Below, piece after piece: positions 16,018-28,400 of a stretch of 64,000 bases of DNA. Each line of letters starts with the position of its first letter. Positions within the stretch are counted from its first letter, which is position 1. The notes under the pieces are model-generated. The model was not told where the DNA came from and searched no databases. It saw only the letters and a list, made by a program, of their open reading frames with translations. The position numbers were made by a program, and so were the translations under genes. Source of the stretch: an uncultured Bacteriovoracaceae bacterium (GTDB lineage Bacteria > Bdellovibrionota > Bacteriovoracia > Bacteriovoracales > Bacteriovoracaceae); the NCBI GenBank assembly GCA_938034385.1, contig CALHLC010000022.1, positions 62,001 to 126,000 on the forward strand. The letters are read 5' to 3'.

Positions 16018-19000
16018 ATGCGTCTGCAATCTAAATTGTTAATTTTGTTTATTCTAACTTTTACCATTCAAGGGTATTCACAAGAGTTGAAAGAAAGTCC
16101 TTTTCTCATAGATAAAAAAGAAAAAATCATTGAAAAAAATCATGCCTTTGAAATCAGAGTAAAAAAAGATGAAGACTCAGATGAAGATTTATTAGTTCGC
16201 ATGAAGTATGAAGCCGCTAAAGTTGATAGAAAGTTAGGTCTAGGAATAACTCGAAAGGATGATGATTCAGTCGTTATTGCTCCGTATTTAAATTATCCAG
16301 ACTTTATTACTAAAAAAGAATTATTATTTTATAAACTTGATTCAGAAGAAGTTTTATTTTCAAAAGAGATAAGTACCATTATTACGATTACTGAAAAAGA
16401 GTTTCAAGACTATAATCTTGATGCATTTAACGTCGTGTTAAAGGTTTATAACAAAGAGAATATCTTTGATAAAACTAAGAAAATAAAAATATCAAAGAAA
16501 GCAAATGCAATTAAAGAATTTAATTCAGGCTTTGGTATCTCGAGACTAGAAAAAGCTAATATTCCTCTTAGGGGAGGGACGGTTACTGTTTATGGAGAAA
16601 ATGCCAAAACTGATACTGTCAGTAGAGTTGAAAATGTACTTGCTCCTGTTGATATTAACGGTCGTTATGTTGCAGATATTATTATTCCACATGGAGTTAA
16701 AGATTTAACAATCGAAGTTACAGACAAAGAAAATACAAGAAGAGAAATAATTCGAAATATTAATATCAAAAAAGATAAGTTTTTCTTTTTTGCAATGTTA
16801 GATGCTACTTACGGACAAAACCAATTCACAGGGCCACTCCGAGTTCAAGAAGCCAGACCTGAAGAATTTGAAAACAAATATCTTCATGGACAAGCTGGTT
16901 TTTATCTCAAAGGGAAAATTAGAGGAAAATATCTTATAACAGCAATGGGAAATAGTGGTGAAGGTAATGTTGAATCTCTTTTTAGAAACCTTGATCAAAA
17001 AAGAACTGATCAATTATTAAGAAGGTTAGATGCAGATAAATACTATCCTGTTTATGGAGATGAAAGTACTACAGAAGAGACTGCACCAACTCAAGGGAAA
17101 ATATATTTAAGAGTTCAAGCTGATAAGTCATATGCGGTTTGGGGGAATTATGAAACAAAAATTCTAGGAACTGATCTTACTCAAATTAATAGATCACTTT
17201 ATGGAGCAAAGTTAAATTTAGAGTCAAATGCTCAAACAAAGTATGGTGAATCTAAGTCAAGATTAGTTGGGTTCCTTGCTGATCCAACAACTTTTCCAGC
17301 AAGAGATGAATTAAGAGGAACTGGAGGTTCTGTCTATTTTTTAAGTTATCAAGACTTAACAATTGGTTCAGAAAAAGTTCGAATTGAAGTTCGAGATAGA
17401 CATTCAGGAATTATTAAAAGTGCAAGACATATAGTTTATGGTCAAGACTATGATGTAAATTATCTTCAAGGACGAATTATTTTAAATGAATCCTTAAGTT
17501 CTACAGCTGGTGATGGTGACGTTGTGACTTCCGGGACAACTCAAGCAGGCGACCCAATTTTTCTAGTTGTTGATTATGAAGTGACACCGACTAGTACTAG
17601 TTTGAAAAATAACTTTTTAGTTGGTGGTAATGCTAATCAATGGTTAGGTGATCACTTTAAAGTTGGAGTAACAGCTTTAAAACAAAGAATTAAAAATGGA
17701 GTTGATAATGAGCTCTATGGAGTTGATCTTGTCGCGAGATTAACTGATCAAAGTTATATAAAAGGTGGCTATTCATTAACAAATGGTCAAAGCATTTTAA
17801 CTCAAAGATCTTATGATGGTGGTTATGGTTCTACAAATCAATCAGCTGCAAGTTCAAATGCCGACCCTAAAGCAGTAAATGTTGAAGGGAGTTTTGATTT
17901 TAATGATGTGACGGAGAAATTGCCTGGTAAGTTAAATCTTTACTATAGAGATCAAAAAGCAGGGTATTCTGCTTTAGGACAATCTACTCAACAAGATTTA
18001 AGTAGAATTGGTGGAGCTATAATAGTTGGAAATACTGCAGAAGGTATAAGTGGAAAGTTGGAATACGATCAAACAACAAGTGCTGCAATTGAATCAAATA
18101 GATATTTGGGACAATTAAATTATGAAGCTCAAAAAGTTTTTGGTGCCATTGGTTACGGAGCTGAAAAAACTAACACGATTGATGAAATTTCTAATGTTGG
18201 ATTGAGAGCTGGATTAAAGTTTGGAAAAGATTATGTGAACAAGGCCTATCTCTTTGGGCAAAAAACATTAGACTTTAAAGGCAATACTGTAGATTCAACT
18301 CGATATGGTCTAGGTGCAAAATATAATATTTCAAAAAAAGTCGCTCTTGATGGTGAAGTTAGTCGAGATGTAAATGATGAACTTTATGCCAATGCAAAAG
18401 CAACTTATGACTATAACCACCATTCTCAGTTCTATCTTGGATATGATTTAAGTGAAAATCGAAATAATACAGGTCTTGGTTATGATGGCGTATTTTCTCA
18501 ACTTGGAGGAATAGGAGCTATTGGATCTAGTAATAATACAAGCGGGACAATGTCAGCCGGAACAAAAATGCGTTTTGGAACTTCTGCATCAGTATATAGT
18601 GAAGATCGACTTTATCATGGTCAAGGTCAGGATGGTTATACTCGAACTTATGGAGTTGACTTAACTCCGTGGAAGAATTTCAATTTAGGCGGAAATTTTG
18701 AAAAAGGTCGAGTAAATGATTTTAAAAGAACAGCCGCTGGAGCAAATATAGGTTATGGAAGTGAGAGAAAGCATATTTCAGTTGCAGGTGAATACAGAAC
18801 AGATGAAAATCTTACAACTTCTCAGAAAAGAAAAACATATGTTGGAAAATTCAATTCAAAATATGTAGCTAGTGAACAATTTACTTTACTTGCTAGGGCA
18901 AACTTAAGCTTTAGTGAAAACAACCAAGCAAATATTAATGATGGTGAGTTTATTGAGGCCTCACTTGGGATTGCCTTTAGACCAAAAGAAGGTGATCGTT

Positions 19001-19461
19001 TTAACTTATTAGGAAAGTATACTTACTTTTATGATATCCCAACACTTAATCAAGTAAATGTTGGAGGATCTACTTTTTATAAACAAAAGTCTCACGTCCT
19101 TTCAGTGGATGCCAACTTAGATGTTAGTAAATATTTAACTCTTGGTGGAAAGTACGGTTATAAATTCGGTGAACAAGATTATTTAACTGGTGCAGGATGG
19201 CTTGGAGCAAAATCTCAAATAGTAATTTTAAGAGGAGATTTACACATCGTTCACAAATGGGACTTCACTCTTGAAGGCCGATGGAAAAATCAAGTTGAAA
19301 GTAAAGACAATACCTACGGTGCTCTTGCAGGATTATTTTATCATGTGAATAAGAACGTGCGTTTTGGTGGAGGGTATAGTTGGTCAGAGTTCAGTAGTGA
19401 TCTGACGAACCTATCTATAGATAATAAGGGTTATTTTATAAATGTATTGAGTAAGTTTTAA
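16018..19461 (+). CDS. large outer-membrane beta-barrel protein
   Basis: 1147 codons, GGAG before the ATG, signal peptide to about residue 22 (IQGYSQ). Residues 23-250 form a periplasmic beta-sandwich-like region. From about 260 the protein has long alternating strands with aromatic ends (FFAMLDATYGQNQF, QAGFYLKGKIRGKYLITAMG, and many YGAGLKF-type repeats) and it finishes in a short strand ending KGYFINVLSKF, with Phe as last residue, typical for a barrel recognised by BamA. Eleven bases separate it from the giant adhesin-like gene. I infer that it anchors or exports that partner. Genes of this layout are found together with DUF11-repeat proteins in other bacteria. Confidence 0.6.
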   Translation: MRLQSKLLILFILTFTIQGYSQELKESPFLIDKKEKIIEKNHAFEIRVKKDEDSDEDLLVRMKYEAAKVDRKLGLGITRKDDDSVVIAPYLNYPDFITKKELLFYKLDSEEVLFSKEISTIITITEKEFQDYNLDAFNVVLKVYNKENIFDKTKKIKISKKANAIKEFNSGFGISRLEKANIPLRGGTVTVYGENAKTDTVSRVENVLAPVDINGRYVADIIIPHGVKDLTIEVTDKENTRREIIRNINIKKDKFFFFAMLDATYGQNQFTGPLRVQEARPEEFENKYLHGQAGFYLKGKIRGKYLITAMGNSGEGNVESLFRNLDQKRTDQLLRRLDADKYYPVYGDESTTEETAPTQGKIYLRVQADKSYAVWGNYETKILGTDLTQINRSLYGAKLNLESNAQTKYGESKSRLVGFLADPTTFPARDELRGTGGSVYFLSYQDLTIGSEKVRIEVRDRHSGIIKSARHIVYGQDYDVNYLQGRIILNESLSSTAGDGDVVTSGTTQAGDPIFLVVDYEVTPTSTSLKNNFLVGGNANQWLGDHFKVGVTALKQRIKNGVDNELYGVDLVARLTDQSYIKGGYSLTNGQSILTQRSYDGGYGSTNQSAASSNADPKAVNVEGSFDFNDVTEKLPGKLNLYYRDQKAGYSALGQSTQQDLSRIGGAIIVGNTAEGISGKLEYDQTTSAAIESNRYLGQLNYEAQKVFGAIGYGAEKTNTIDEISNVGLRAGLKFGKDYVNKAYLFGQKTLDFKGNTVDSTRYGLGAKYNISKKVALDGEVSRDVNDELYANAKATYDYNHHSQFYLGYDLSENRNNTGLGYDGVFSQLGGIGAIGSSNNTSGTMSAGTKMRFGTSASVYSEDRLYHGQGQDGYTRTYGVDLTPWKNFNLGGNFEKGRVNDFKRTAAGANIGYGSERKHISVAGEYRTDENLTTSQKRKTYVGKFNSKYVASEQFTLLARANLSFSENNQANINDGEFIEASLGIAFRPKEGDRFNLLGKYTYFYDIPTLNQVNVGGSTFYKQKSHVLSVDANLDVSKYLTLGGKYGYKFGEQDYLTGAGWLGAKSQIVILRGDLHIVHKWDFTLEGRWKNQVESKDNTYGALAGLFYHVNKNVRFGGGYSWSEFSSDLTNLSIDNKGYFINVLSKF

Positions 19462-19472
19462 GGAATAAAACG

Positions 19473-22400
19473 ATGAATTATATCAAGGTGAAACAAGTTT
19501 TTAAAAATACATTTTTTCTTTTTGGATTAATGTTTTTCTCATTTAACTCATATGCAGACCTTTCGGTAGTTGCAACTGTTGAAGATGGAACAGGTCCATT
19601 TAGTGGGGATAATAATCCTGGTAACGATGATGGAAATGCAAATGGTATTGTTAGAACAAATGATGTTCTAAATTTTTGTTTTGAAGTTGCAGTAAATAAT
19701 TCTGCCGAAACAAATGTCTTAATTGAAGTTACAACTACTCCAGGAACAGAATTTAGCTTACCACCTTATTGTAGAACATCTGGTGTTACTCCTTTATCAA
19801 GTGTAACGGGAGATTATACAACTGGTGAGACCGCAGTTTGTAACGTAGGTAATCTTGCTAACGGAACAATTAATTTATTTTGTCTACCAGCCAAGGTTCA
19901 TTATACAGAAGATCAAGGAAATACAGTTGGGTATACTTCAAGCCAGATCTCATCAGACGCTTGGCCTGTTCAAAGTTATGGATCTGCCAACTTTACAGTT
20001 TCAGCTGCACCAATGCTTGATATTGATAAACAAAAAGCTTCGTATCGTGTTTATAGAAGACTAGGCCCGGCTGGAGAACCAGGGGTTGTTCTTGTTTATC
20101 CTATGGTTGTTAAAATGGTTGATGGTGGTAAAGGACAAGAAGTTATTACTAGTGATTTAACTATTACGGATAATCTTGGAAACGTTTCACCTAATGCAAG
20201 GTTATGGCAAGGCTGGGCAGGAGCTCCTCCTTCAGCATGTATTCCAAACCGATTATCAAACAGTGGATTTGAATATCTAAATAATCCATATGCATATATT
20301 AATATAGCTAATGGTGGGCCTGGTGGACCTGGTGGAAGTTCTAATATTCCAAATAGATCGGTTGCAAATTCAGGAACCTTTTTGACTTGTTCAGATTCTG
20401 GTCCTGGTAGTGTAGCAAATATTGTAATCACTGGTTCAGACTTAACACCAATTCATCGAGCAATTCAAAATTCAAGTGGTTCAGCTTTACCATCAGATGA
20501 AATACACCTTGTCTCCATGCTTTTAAGAGTTTGGGTTCCTATTCAAGATGTTACTGATGCTGGCGGAAGTTTAGTCACTAGCAACACATATGATATGACT
20601 GCAACTACAGATTCTGGAGCTCCCAATGTAGATCCAGATATTGCAAACAATACTAGAAATGTTACTCTAAACTCAGGTAGTGGAAGTTGTCAGCTTTACT
20701 ATAGACAAAATGCTTATACCGCTAGTCCTTTACTGCCTGGTAGTGCATCTTCTAGAGATGGTAATGGATTAATTTCTCCAGGAAATAAGTGGAAATCCAT
20801 GACTAGAATAGTTAATACTTCTTTAGATCCAACCAATACTTTACGAAATGCTAGAGTATGTGCAACTTGGGATAATACAAAACATTTATTATCTCAAGGA
20901 GTAACAGGTAATTACGCTGAGGTTAGAAGCATAGGTACAGGAAATACGCCTATTGTCTTAGGGACAATAGAGTATGGTAATGGATCTAGTGGACCAGGTA
21001 CGCAGTGTGATGATGCGTCTTCTCCTGGAGGTTGGCATACTAATCCTTCATTTGTACCTGGAGGTGTCGCTGGAGTTACTAAAGTTAGAGTTACTCAAGA
21101 TTTACCAGCACCAGCAGCAGGTAGTACTTCTCATACATACGTCGACTTACATGTTTTTCATGAATACAAATTACCTCAACCTGCTTTTGGAACAGTCTTT
21201 GCTGATTATGGAATGTGCTCTTCTGATGACTTTGCTCCTAATGAAAGATTAAGTACATACAATGAAAATATTCCTAACGGAACACTGGGTGATAGAGCTA
21301 CTTTTACAGCTGTTACAGTTAGAGTTAATAAATCTGAAGTAAGTAATATCACAAGTGAACTTGCAGGTGAAGATCTTGATTTTGAATTAGCTTGGTCAGC
21401 AACTTTTCCAGCAACACCAGCTAATCCAACAACTTATACTGAAATTGAAGATACTCTTCCTGAGTGGTATACTTATATATCTGGGAGTGCAAACATAACT
21501 CCCTCTTCTGTCACTTATAATCCAGATGGTACTACGACTTTAAAGTGGGTTTTTCCAGCTGCAGTGATTAATCAAGTACAAACGCCTATCACTTATTCAG
21601 TAAATGTTGTGAATTCAACACCTAATAATACAGATGCGATTAATAATGTTGTGATTAGTTCTCCAGATGATGGTTCACCTTTAGCATTAAGATCAGATGA
21701 GTGGACAGTTAAGGTTTTAAACCCAGCTCTTTTTGCGGTTAATAAATCTGTTATCCCACAAATTATTGAAAAACCAGGTAATGTTACTTGGAGACTTTCC
21801 TATACAAATCTTGCAAATAATCCAATTAATGGTGCAACAATGATTGATATCTTGCCAGATACCTCAACTCCGATAGCACCAGCTTCTAGTTATAATGGAG
21901 TTATAAACTTTGTTTCAGTTTCTGGAGCAAACGGTGAAACATTTGAATATTCAGCAGATCCTCAAACAGCAATTTCTAATAATCCTGATGATCCTAGTAA
22001 TGGACCATTAGGTAGTACGAATTGGTGTGCAAATATTGGAGATCCGCTCCCATGTCCTCAAGTTGCATCAGATGTAACGGCTATTAGAATTACCAGGTCT
22101 TCTACTATTCCTGGTCTTGGAGGACCATACTATATTGACGTAGTTGAGGAAGTAGTGAACTTCGAAGGATTGGATACATACACAAATGAATTTTGTCTTG
22201 GTTCTGATGATCTTGCAATTACAATTTGTGCAAACCCTGTTCAAGCAAAAGTTGGTTTAGCAGATTTAGAAATTGATAAACAGATTACAAAGTTTCCTGC
22301 GGTTGTAGGAGATACAGTTATATACAGATTAACAGTTACTAACCAAGGTCCAGATGCTGCAACTGGAGTACAAGTAACAGATAATCTTCCAATAGGATTA

Positions 22401-25400
22401 ACTTATGTTACAAGTGCTGGTGTTGGAAATTATGACGCATCCACTGGAATATGGGATATTGGAAGTGTTAGTCCTACTGCAGGTTCAAATGTAGTTTCAA
22501 TTGATATTACTGCTATAGCAAATACTGGTGGAACTTTCCAAAACTTTGCAGAGATTTCAAACTCAAATATGCTTGACCCTGATTCAAACACTGAAGATGG
22601 TTATGGAGTAGATGAAGATGGTGATGGTAATCCAATGGATGATGATGAAACTGAGATTTCATTTACCATGTATCCTGATGTCTCTTTAGAAAAAGCAGGG
22701 AGCCCAATAACTTCTAATCCTGATGGAAGTTTTTCTATTACTTATACATTAACTTCAACTAATATTGGTGCGTCAAGTTTATATGATCATATGATCACTG
22801 ATGATCTTGCAACAGAGTATGGAACTTATACCGCCAGTGGTACATTAACACCAGGCCAATATAATGTTTCGACAGTCACTGCAACAATTGCTGCTGATAA
22901 TGCAATTGCTGGAGATACACTAGTTGCAGCAAATACAAATTATAATGGTGACACAGATCAAAACTTATTACTATTATCACCAACTCAATTTTCTAGATTA
23001 GGAGCTTTGGATGAAGTGCAGGTTTTATTTACCGTAAACTTTGTTCCGCCTGCTGGGAAGACAAGTTATCTCAATCAAGCAAATGCCACTGGTGATGACG
23101 AAGAAGATGGAGCTCCGGGAGGAGCCGGTAATCAATACTCAGATTTATCTGATGACCCTTCTGATAATGGTGGAACCGATGAAGATGATCCAACACCTTC
23201 AGAGATCCCTGTTCAACCAGAAGTTGGTATAGGTAAATCAGTTGCAACTCCAATCATAGATAACGGAGATGGAACTTTTACTGCAAACTTTACTTTAAAT
23301 GTAGAAAACTCTGGAAACGTTCCGCTGTATGATGTTCAAATTGAGGATAATTTAACATCAACTTTTGGAAGTTTTAATTCCGGAACTTTATCTGTCGGTG
23401 AATATCAAATAGCGACAGCTCCAGCGATAACTACCATTTCAGCTGGATCAAATTTAACATTAAATGCCGGTTATAACGGTGATTCAGATATAAATATGCT
23501 GACCCTTACAAGTGGAGACACTTTAGCTGTTAATGGAACAGCTTCTATAATATTTGGAATAAAATTTATTCCAGACTTTAATAACGCAGCAATTACCTAT
23601 GAAAATCAAGCAACCATAAAAGGTGATTCAACTGAAGATGGAACAACTACAGGTGAAGCAGTTGATGATTCACACGATGGTGGAGATCCAGATCCAGAAG
23701 ATGATGGTCCAGGAAATAATAGTGACCCTACGCCAGTTCCAATTGTAAAAGATCCTGAAATAGGTATCGCTAAAGCAGTAAGCAATGTTGTGAACAACGG
23801 AGATGGAACTTGGAGTGCAACTTATAACTTTGTTGTAGAAAATTCAGGAAATATCGCCCTTCATGATATTAATCTTGTTGATGATTTAGCAGCAAGGTTT
23901 GGAACTTTTGAATCAGTAAATTCTAATATTGATGCAGCTGGAGAATATGGGTTAACGGGTACACCTATTATAACAACGAACTCAGCTAACCCTTTAACAC
24001 CAAGTACTGGTTTTAATGGATCAAGTGATAAAAAAGTTTTTGATTTAACTGCTGGTGGTTTTATGATGGCAGGTGAAACTGTTGAAGTAGAATTTGTAGT
24101 ACTGTTTTATCCAGATACTTCAGTAACTAGTTATCAAAATACTGCAACCATTAGTGGTGATGAAACTTCAGATGGTAATCCAGATGGAGATGCTACAGAT
24201 GATTCTCATGATGGAACAGACCCAGATCCAGATAGTGATGGACCGGGAGATAACTCTGATCCTACAATTTTTAATATCTCTATCAACCCAGCTGTTGATT
24301 TAGAGAAGTCAGCTTCAGTTGTAACTGATAATAACGATGGAACTTATAGTGTCACTTATACTCTAAAAGCGCAGAATACAGGCGATACAACTTTATTTGA
24401 TGTACAAATAACTGATGATATTTCTGCTGGTTTCGGAACTTATTCTACTGGTGCTCCAAGTGGTGCTGGAGAATACACAATAACTCCACTAAATTCTGGA
24501 AGTTTAACTTTTACAACTGATGCAGCTATTACAGGTGATAGCTTAACAATTGATTCAAGTTATACGGGAACTGGAGCTAATACTACATTATTAACTCTAA
24601 CTTCTGGAGACTCTTTTGGAGTTGGAGATATCATTGAAATTCCTATAGTTATAACTTTTACACCTAAATCAGGTTTAACTTATGAAAACCAAGCAGAGAT
24701 TGAAGGTGATAGTTCTGAAAACGGTTCTACAGATGGAGACGTGTCTGATTTATCTGATGATCCTGTAGATAACCCAGGTAGTGATGAAGATGATCCAACA
24801 CCAATAACTGTTCCTATTACAAGTGAAATTGACTTAAAGAAAACTGCTTCATGGACAGTACCTGTAGGTGATGGAACTTATAACACAACCTTTACTCTTG
24901 TTGCTAAAAATACAGGAAGCGTAACTTTATATGATGTTCAAATATCCGATGATGTGTCAGCTGGATTAGGAACATATGTCTCTGGAGTGCCGAGTGCACC
25001 AGGTGAGTTTACTGTAGTACCTTTAACTACTGGTAGTATGTTCTTTAGTAATGATGCTAATCCAACAGGAAACTCATTAACTCTTGATACAAGTTTTAAT
25101 GGAAATACAAACACTGACTTATTAGTTTTAAGCTCTGGTGATAGTTTAGGAGTAAACGATGAAGTAACAATTCAGTTTATTGTGAGATTTTTCCCTGATA
25201 AGAGTGTCAGTGGACCAAGTTATGAAAACCAAGCTCTTGCTGAAGGTGACGAAGATGAAGATGGAACAACTGATGGAGATGCAAATGATCTCTCTGATGA
25301 TCCAACTGATAATCCTGGAACGGATGAAGATGATCCTACTCCAATTTATACACCATCAGCACCTGATGTTGGACTATTAAAAACTGTAAGCCCTGTTACT

Positions 25401-28400
25401 GATAATGGAGATGGAACATTTACAGCTACTTATACTGTATCAGCAACCAACCTTGGAAATGTACCACTTTATGATACTCAAATTACAGATACGATTACGA
25501 CTGCTTTTGGAACTTATGTAGCTGCAACTCCGACAAACGCAGGCGAATATACAATTACTCCACTAGTTGCTGGTGATTTAGCATTTAATCCAAATGCAAC
25601 TCCGGCCGTAAATACCTTAACTCTTGATACGACTTTTAATGGTACACCTGCGGCAAATACACTTTTAACTCTCACTTCTGGTGATAGTTTAGGTGTAGGT
25701 GACACCGTCGATATTAATATTGTAATTACATGGATTCCTGATTTAGATCCAGCAACGGCTCCGACTTATGAAAATCAGGCAATCGTTGAAGGTGATGAAG
25801 TTGAAGATGGAACGACAGATGGTGATGTAGATGATCTTTCAGATGATCCAGCAGATAACCCTGGAGTAGATGAAGATGATTCAACTCCAGTTGCGACTCC
25901 AATAACTCCTGAGCTGGACGTTGAAAAAAGTGTAGTTAGCTCTATTGATAATGGAAACGGAACATGGACAGTTACATTTTCAATTGAAACTGAAAATACT
26001 GGAAATGTAACATTATATGATAACCAAATAACTGATGATTTAACTACTGGTTTTGGAACTTATACTGCGGCAGCTCCGACAGCTCCGGGAGAGTATAGTA
26101 TTACTCCTTTAAATGCTGGTTCTTTAAGTTTTGTAACAGATGCTGCTCCGACCGGAAATAGTATTACAATCAACCCAGCTTATAACGGATCAACAGATAA
26201 AAATTTACTCACTCTAACAAGTGGAGATTCATTAAGTGTTGGAGATAAAATAGGAATTACTTTAGTTATGACTTTTTATCCAGATTTAACTTCTACTTTA
26301 ACAAGAGAAAATCAAGCTCTTGCTGAGGGTGACACGTTTGAAAATGGTACAACTGATGGTGATGCTGAGGATTTGTCAGATGATCCAGTAGATAATCCAG
26401 GAGCGGATGAAGATGATCCAACAGAAGTTCCGATTACTCTTTCTTCAGGAATAAAAACTACTAAGTCAGCTAGTACAGTTGCTGATAATGGAGATGGAAC
26501 TTATACAGTTACTTTTGATATAGCAGTTGAAAATACTGGTAATATTCCTCTTTATGATTTTCAAATTACAGATGATATTGCAACTGGTTTTGGAAGTTAT
26601 CAAACGACTCTAAATAATGTTGGTCAATATACTATCAAACCTTTAGTGCAGTCAGACTTAGTATTTACTACTGATGCTATTCCTACAGGAAACACTTTAA
26701 CAATTGATACTGGCTTTACTGGAGCTGGAGGTAATGTTGAAATGATTGATTTAACAGCTGGAGATAGTCTCGGAGTTGGTGATATAGTAAATATCCCAGT
26801 AGAAGTAACTTATAGACCAGATTGGAATAATCAAACTTCATGGGAAAACCAGGCAGTTGCTGAAGGTGATCATGTTGAAAATGGTACAACTGATGGAGAC
26901 ACTGAAGATGATTCAGATGATCCAGCAGATAATCCAACAACTGACGAAGATGATCCAACGCCAGCACCGCCACCTATTAACTCATCAATTTCAACTACTA
27001 AATCAGTAGGACCAGTTGTTGATAACGGTGATGGAACTTTTAGTACAGTCTTTACTATAGAAGTAGAAAATACAGGAAATATTCCTTTATATGATTTTCA
27101 AATTCTTGATGACATGACTACAGGTTTTGGAACTTATGTAAATACGACTCCAAACTCACTTGGAACTTATACTATTGTTCCTTTAACTCAAAGTGATTTA
27201 TTTTGGGTGACTGATGCTCCTGTTGTAGGAAATTCTTTAACAGTAAATACGACCTTTACCGGTTCATCTCCCAATCACAATATGATTACGTTAACACCAG
27301 GAGATTCTTTAGGAGTAGGCGATAAGATTCAAATCCCGATTGCAGTAACAATTTACCCGGATAAAAATAATCCTGCTCTTACAAGTGAGAACCAAGCAGA
27401 TGCACAAGGTGATCATAGTGAAAACGGGACAACTGATGGAGACGCTGAAGATTTATCAGATGATCCAGCCGATAATCCTGGGACAGATGAAGATGATCCA
27501 ACTCCAGTGGAGTATCCTGTTGGAGGTCAAGTAGGAACTACTAAGCAAGTTAGTGCAGGGCCTACTCATCTTGGACAAGGTATTTTTGAAGTTGAATTTA
27601 CAATAAAAGCAAAAAATACTGGAAATGTACCTCTGTATGATTTCCAAATGACTGATGATTTAACTGTAGGTTTTGGAACTTTTAGTGCGACAACTCCTAC
27701 GGCTCCAGGTCAATATACAGTTGTGCCTTTGACGTCATCAAACTTTGTCTTTACCGATAACCCAGTTCCGACTGCAAATACTTTAACGGTAAATACGAGC
27801 TTTAATGGTGACAGTGATAAAAAGTTTTTAGTCTTAACTTCTGGAGATAGCATAGGAGTAGACGATGAAATTGAAGTGAAGTTTAAGATTCACGTATTCC
27901 CAGATCCAAATAGTACAACTTTAACTAATGATAACTCTGTACTAACTGAAGGTGATATCATTGAAGATGGAACAACTGATGGGGATGTCACTGATATTTC
28001 CGATGATCCAACTGATCCAACAAATGTTGATACTGATGGTGATTCAGATGCTGATGATCCCGCTCATGTAGACTTCCCATTATTTAGTGACCTTCAACTT
28101 ACTAAGAAGGTAAATAGAACTCAAGTTGCGGTAGGTGAAGCAGTTATTTGGACTATTGAACTGGCCAATAATGGAACCATCCTAACTCCAGTTGTAAATG
28201 TTGTAGATAATCTACCTCTTGGGTTTAGTTATATTCCAAACTCTTCTCTCGTTCAAGGAATGAGCTTAGAGCCAAGTGTTAACGGGTTAGATTTAACATG
28301 GACTTTAAATCCAGTACTACCTCAGACGAAAGTGATTATTACCTTTGCTACAAGGATTACACCTTCAGCAGCAATCGGAACTTCAGTAAACTTGGTTGGA

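Noticed and set aside
20096-27647. Several open frames on the minus strand and other frames inside the giant surface-protein gene
   Set aside because: They lie opposite a continuous 3451-codon gene, have no ribosome-binding sites and reflect its biased repeated composition.
22672-28080. Regular spacing that could suggest a CRISPR or satellite array
   Set aside because: Period about 540 bases, in frame, diverged and protein-coding; it is a domain repeat.
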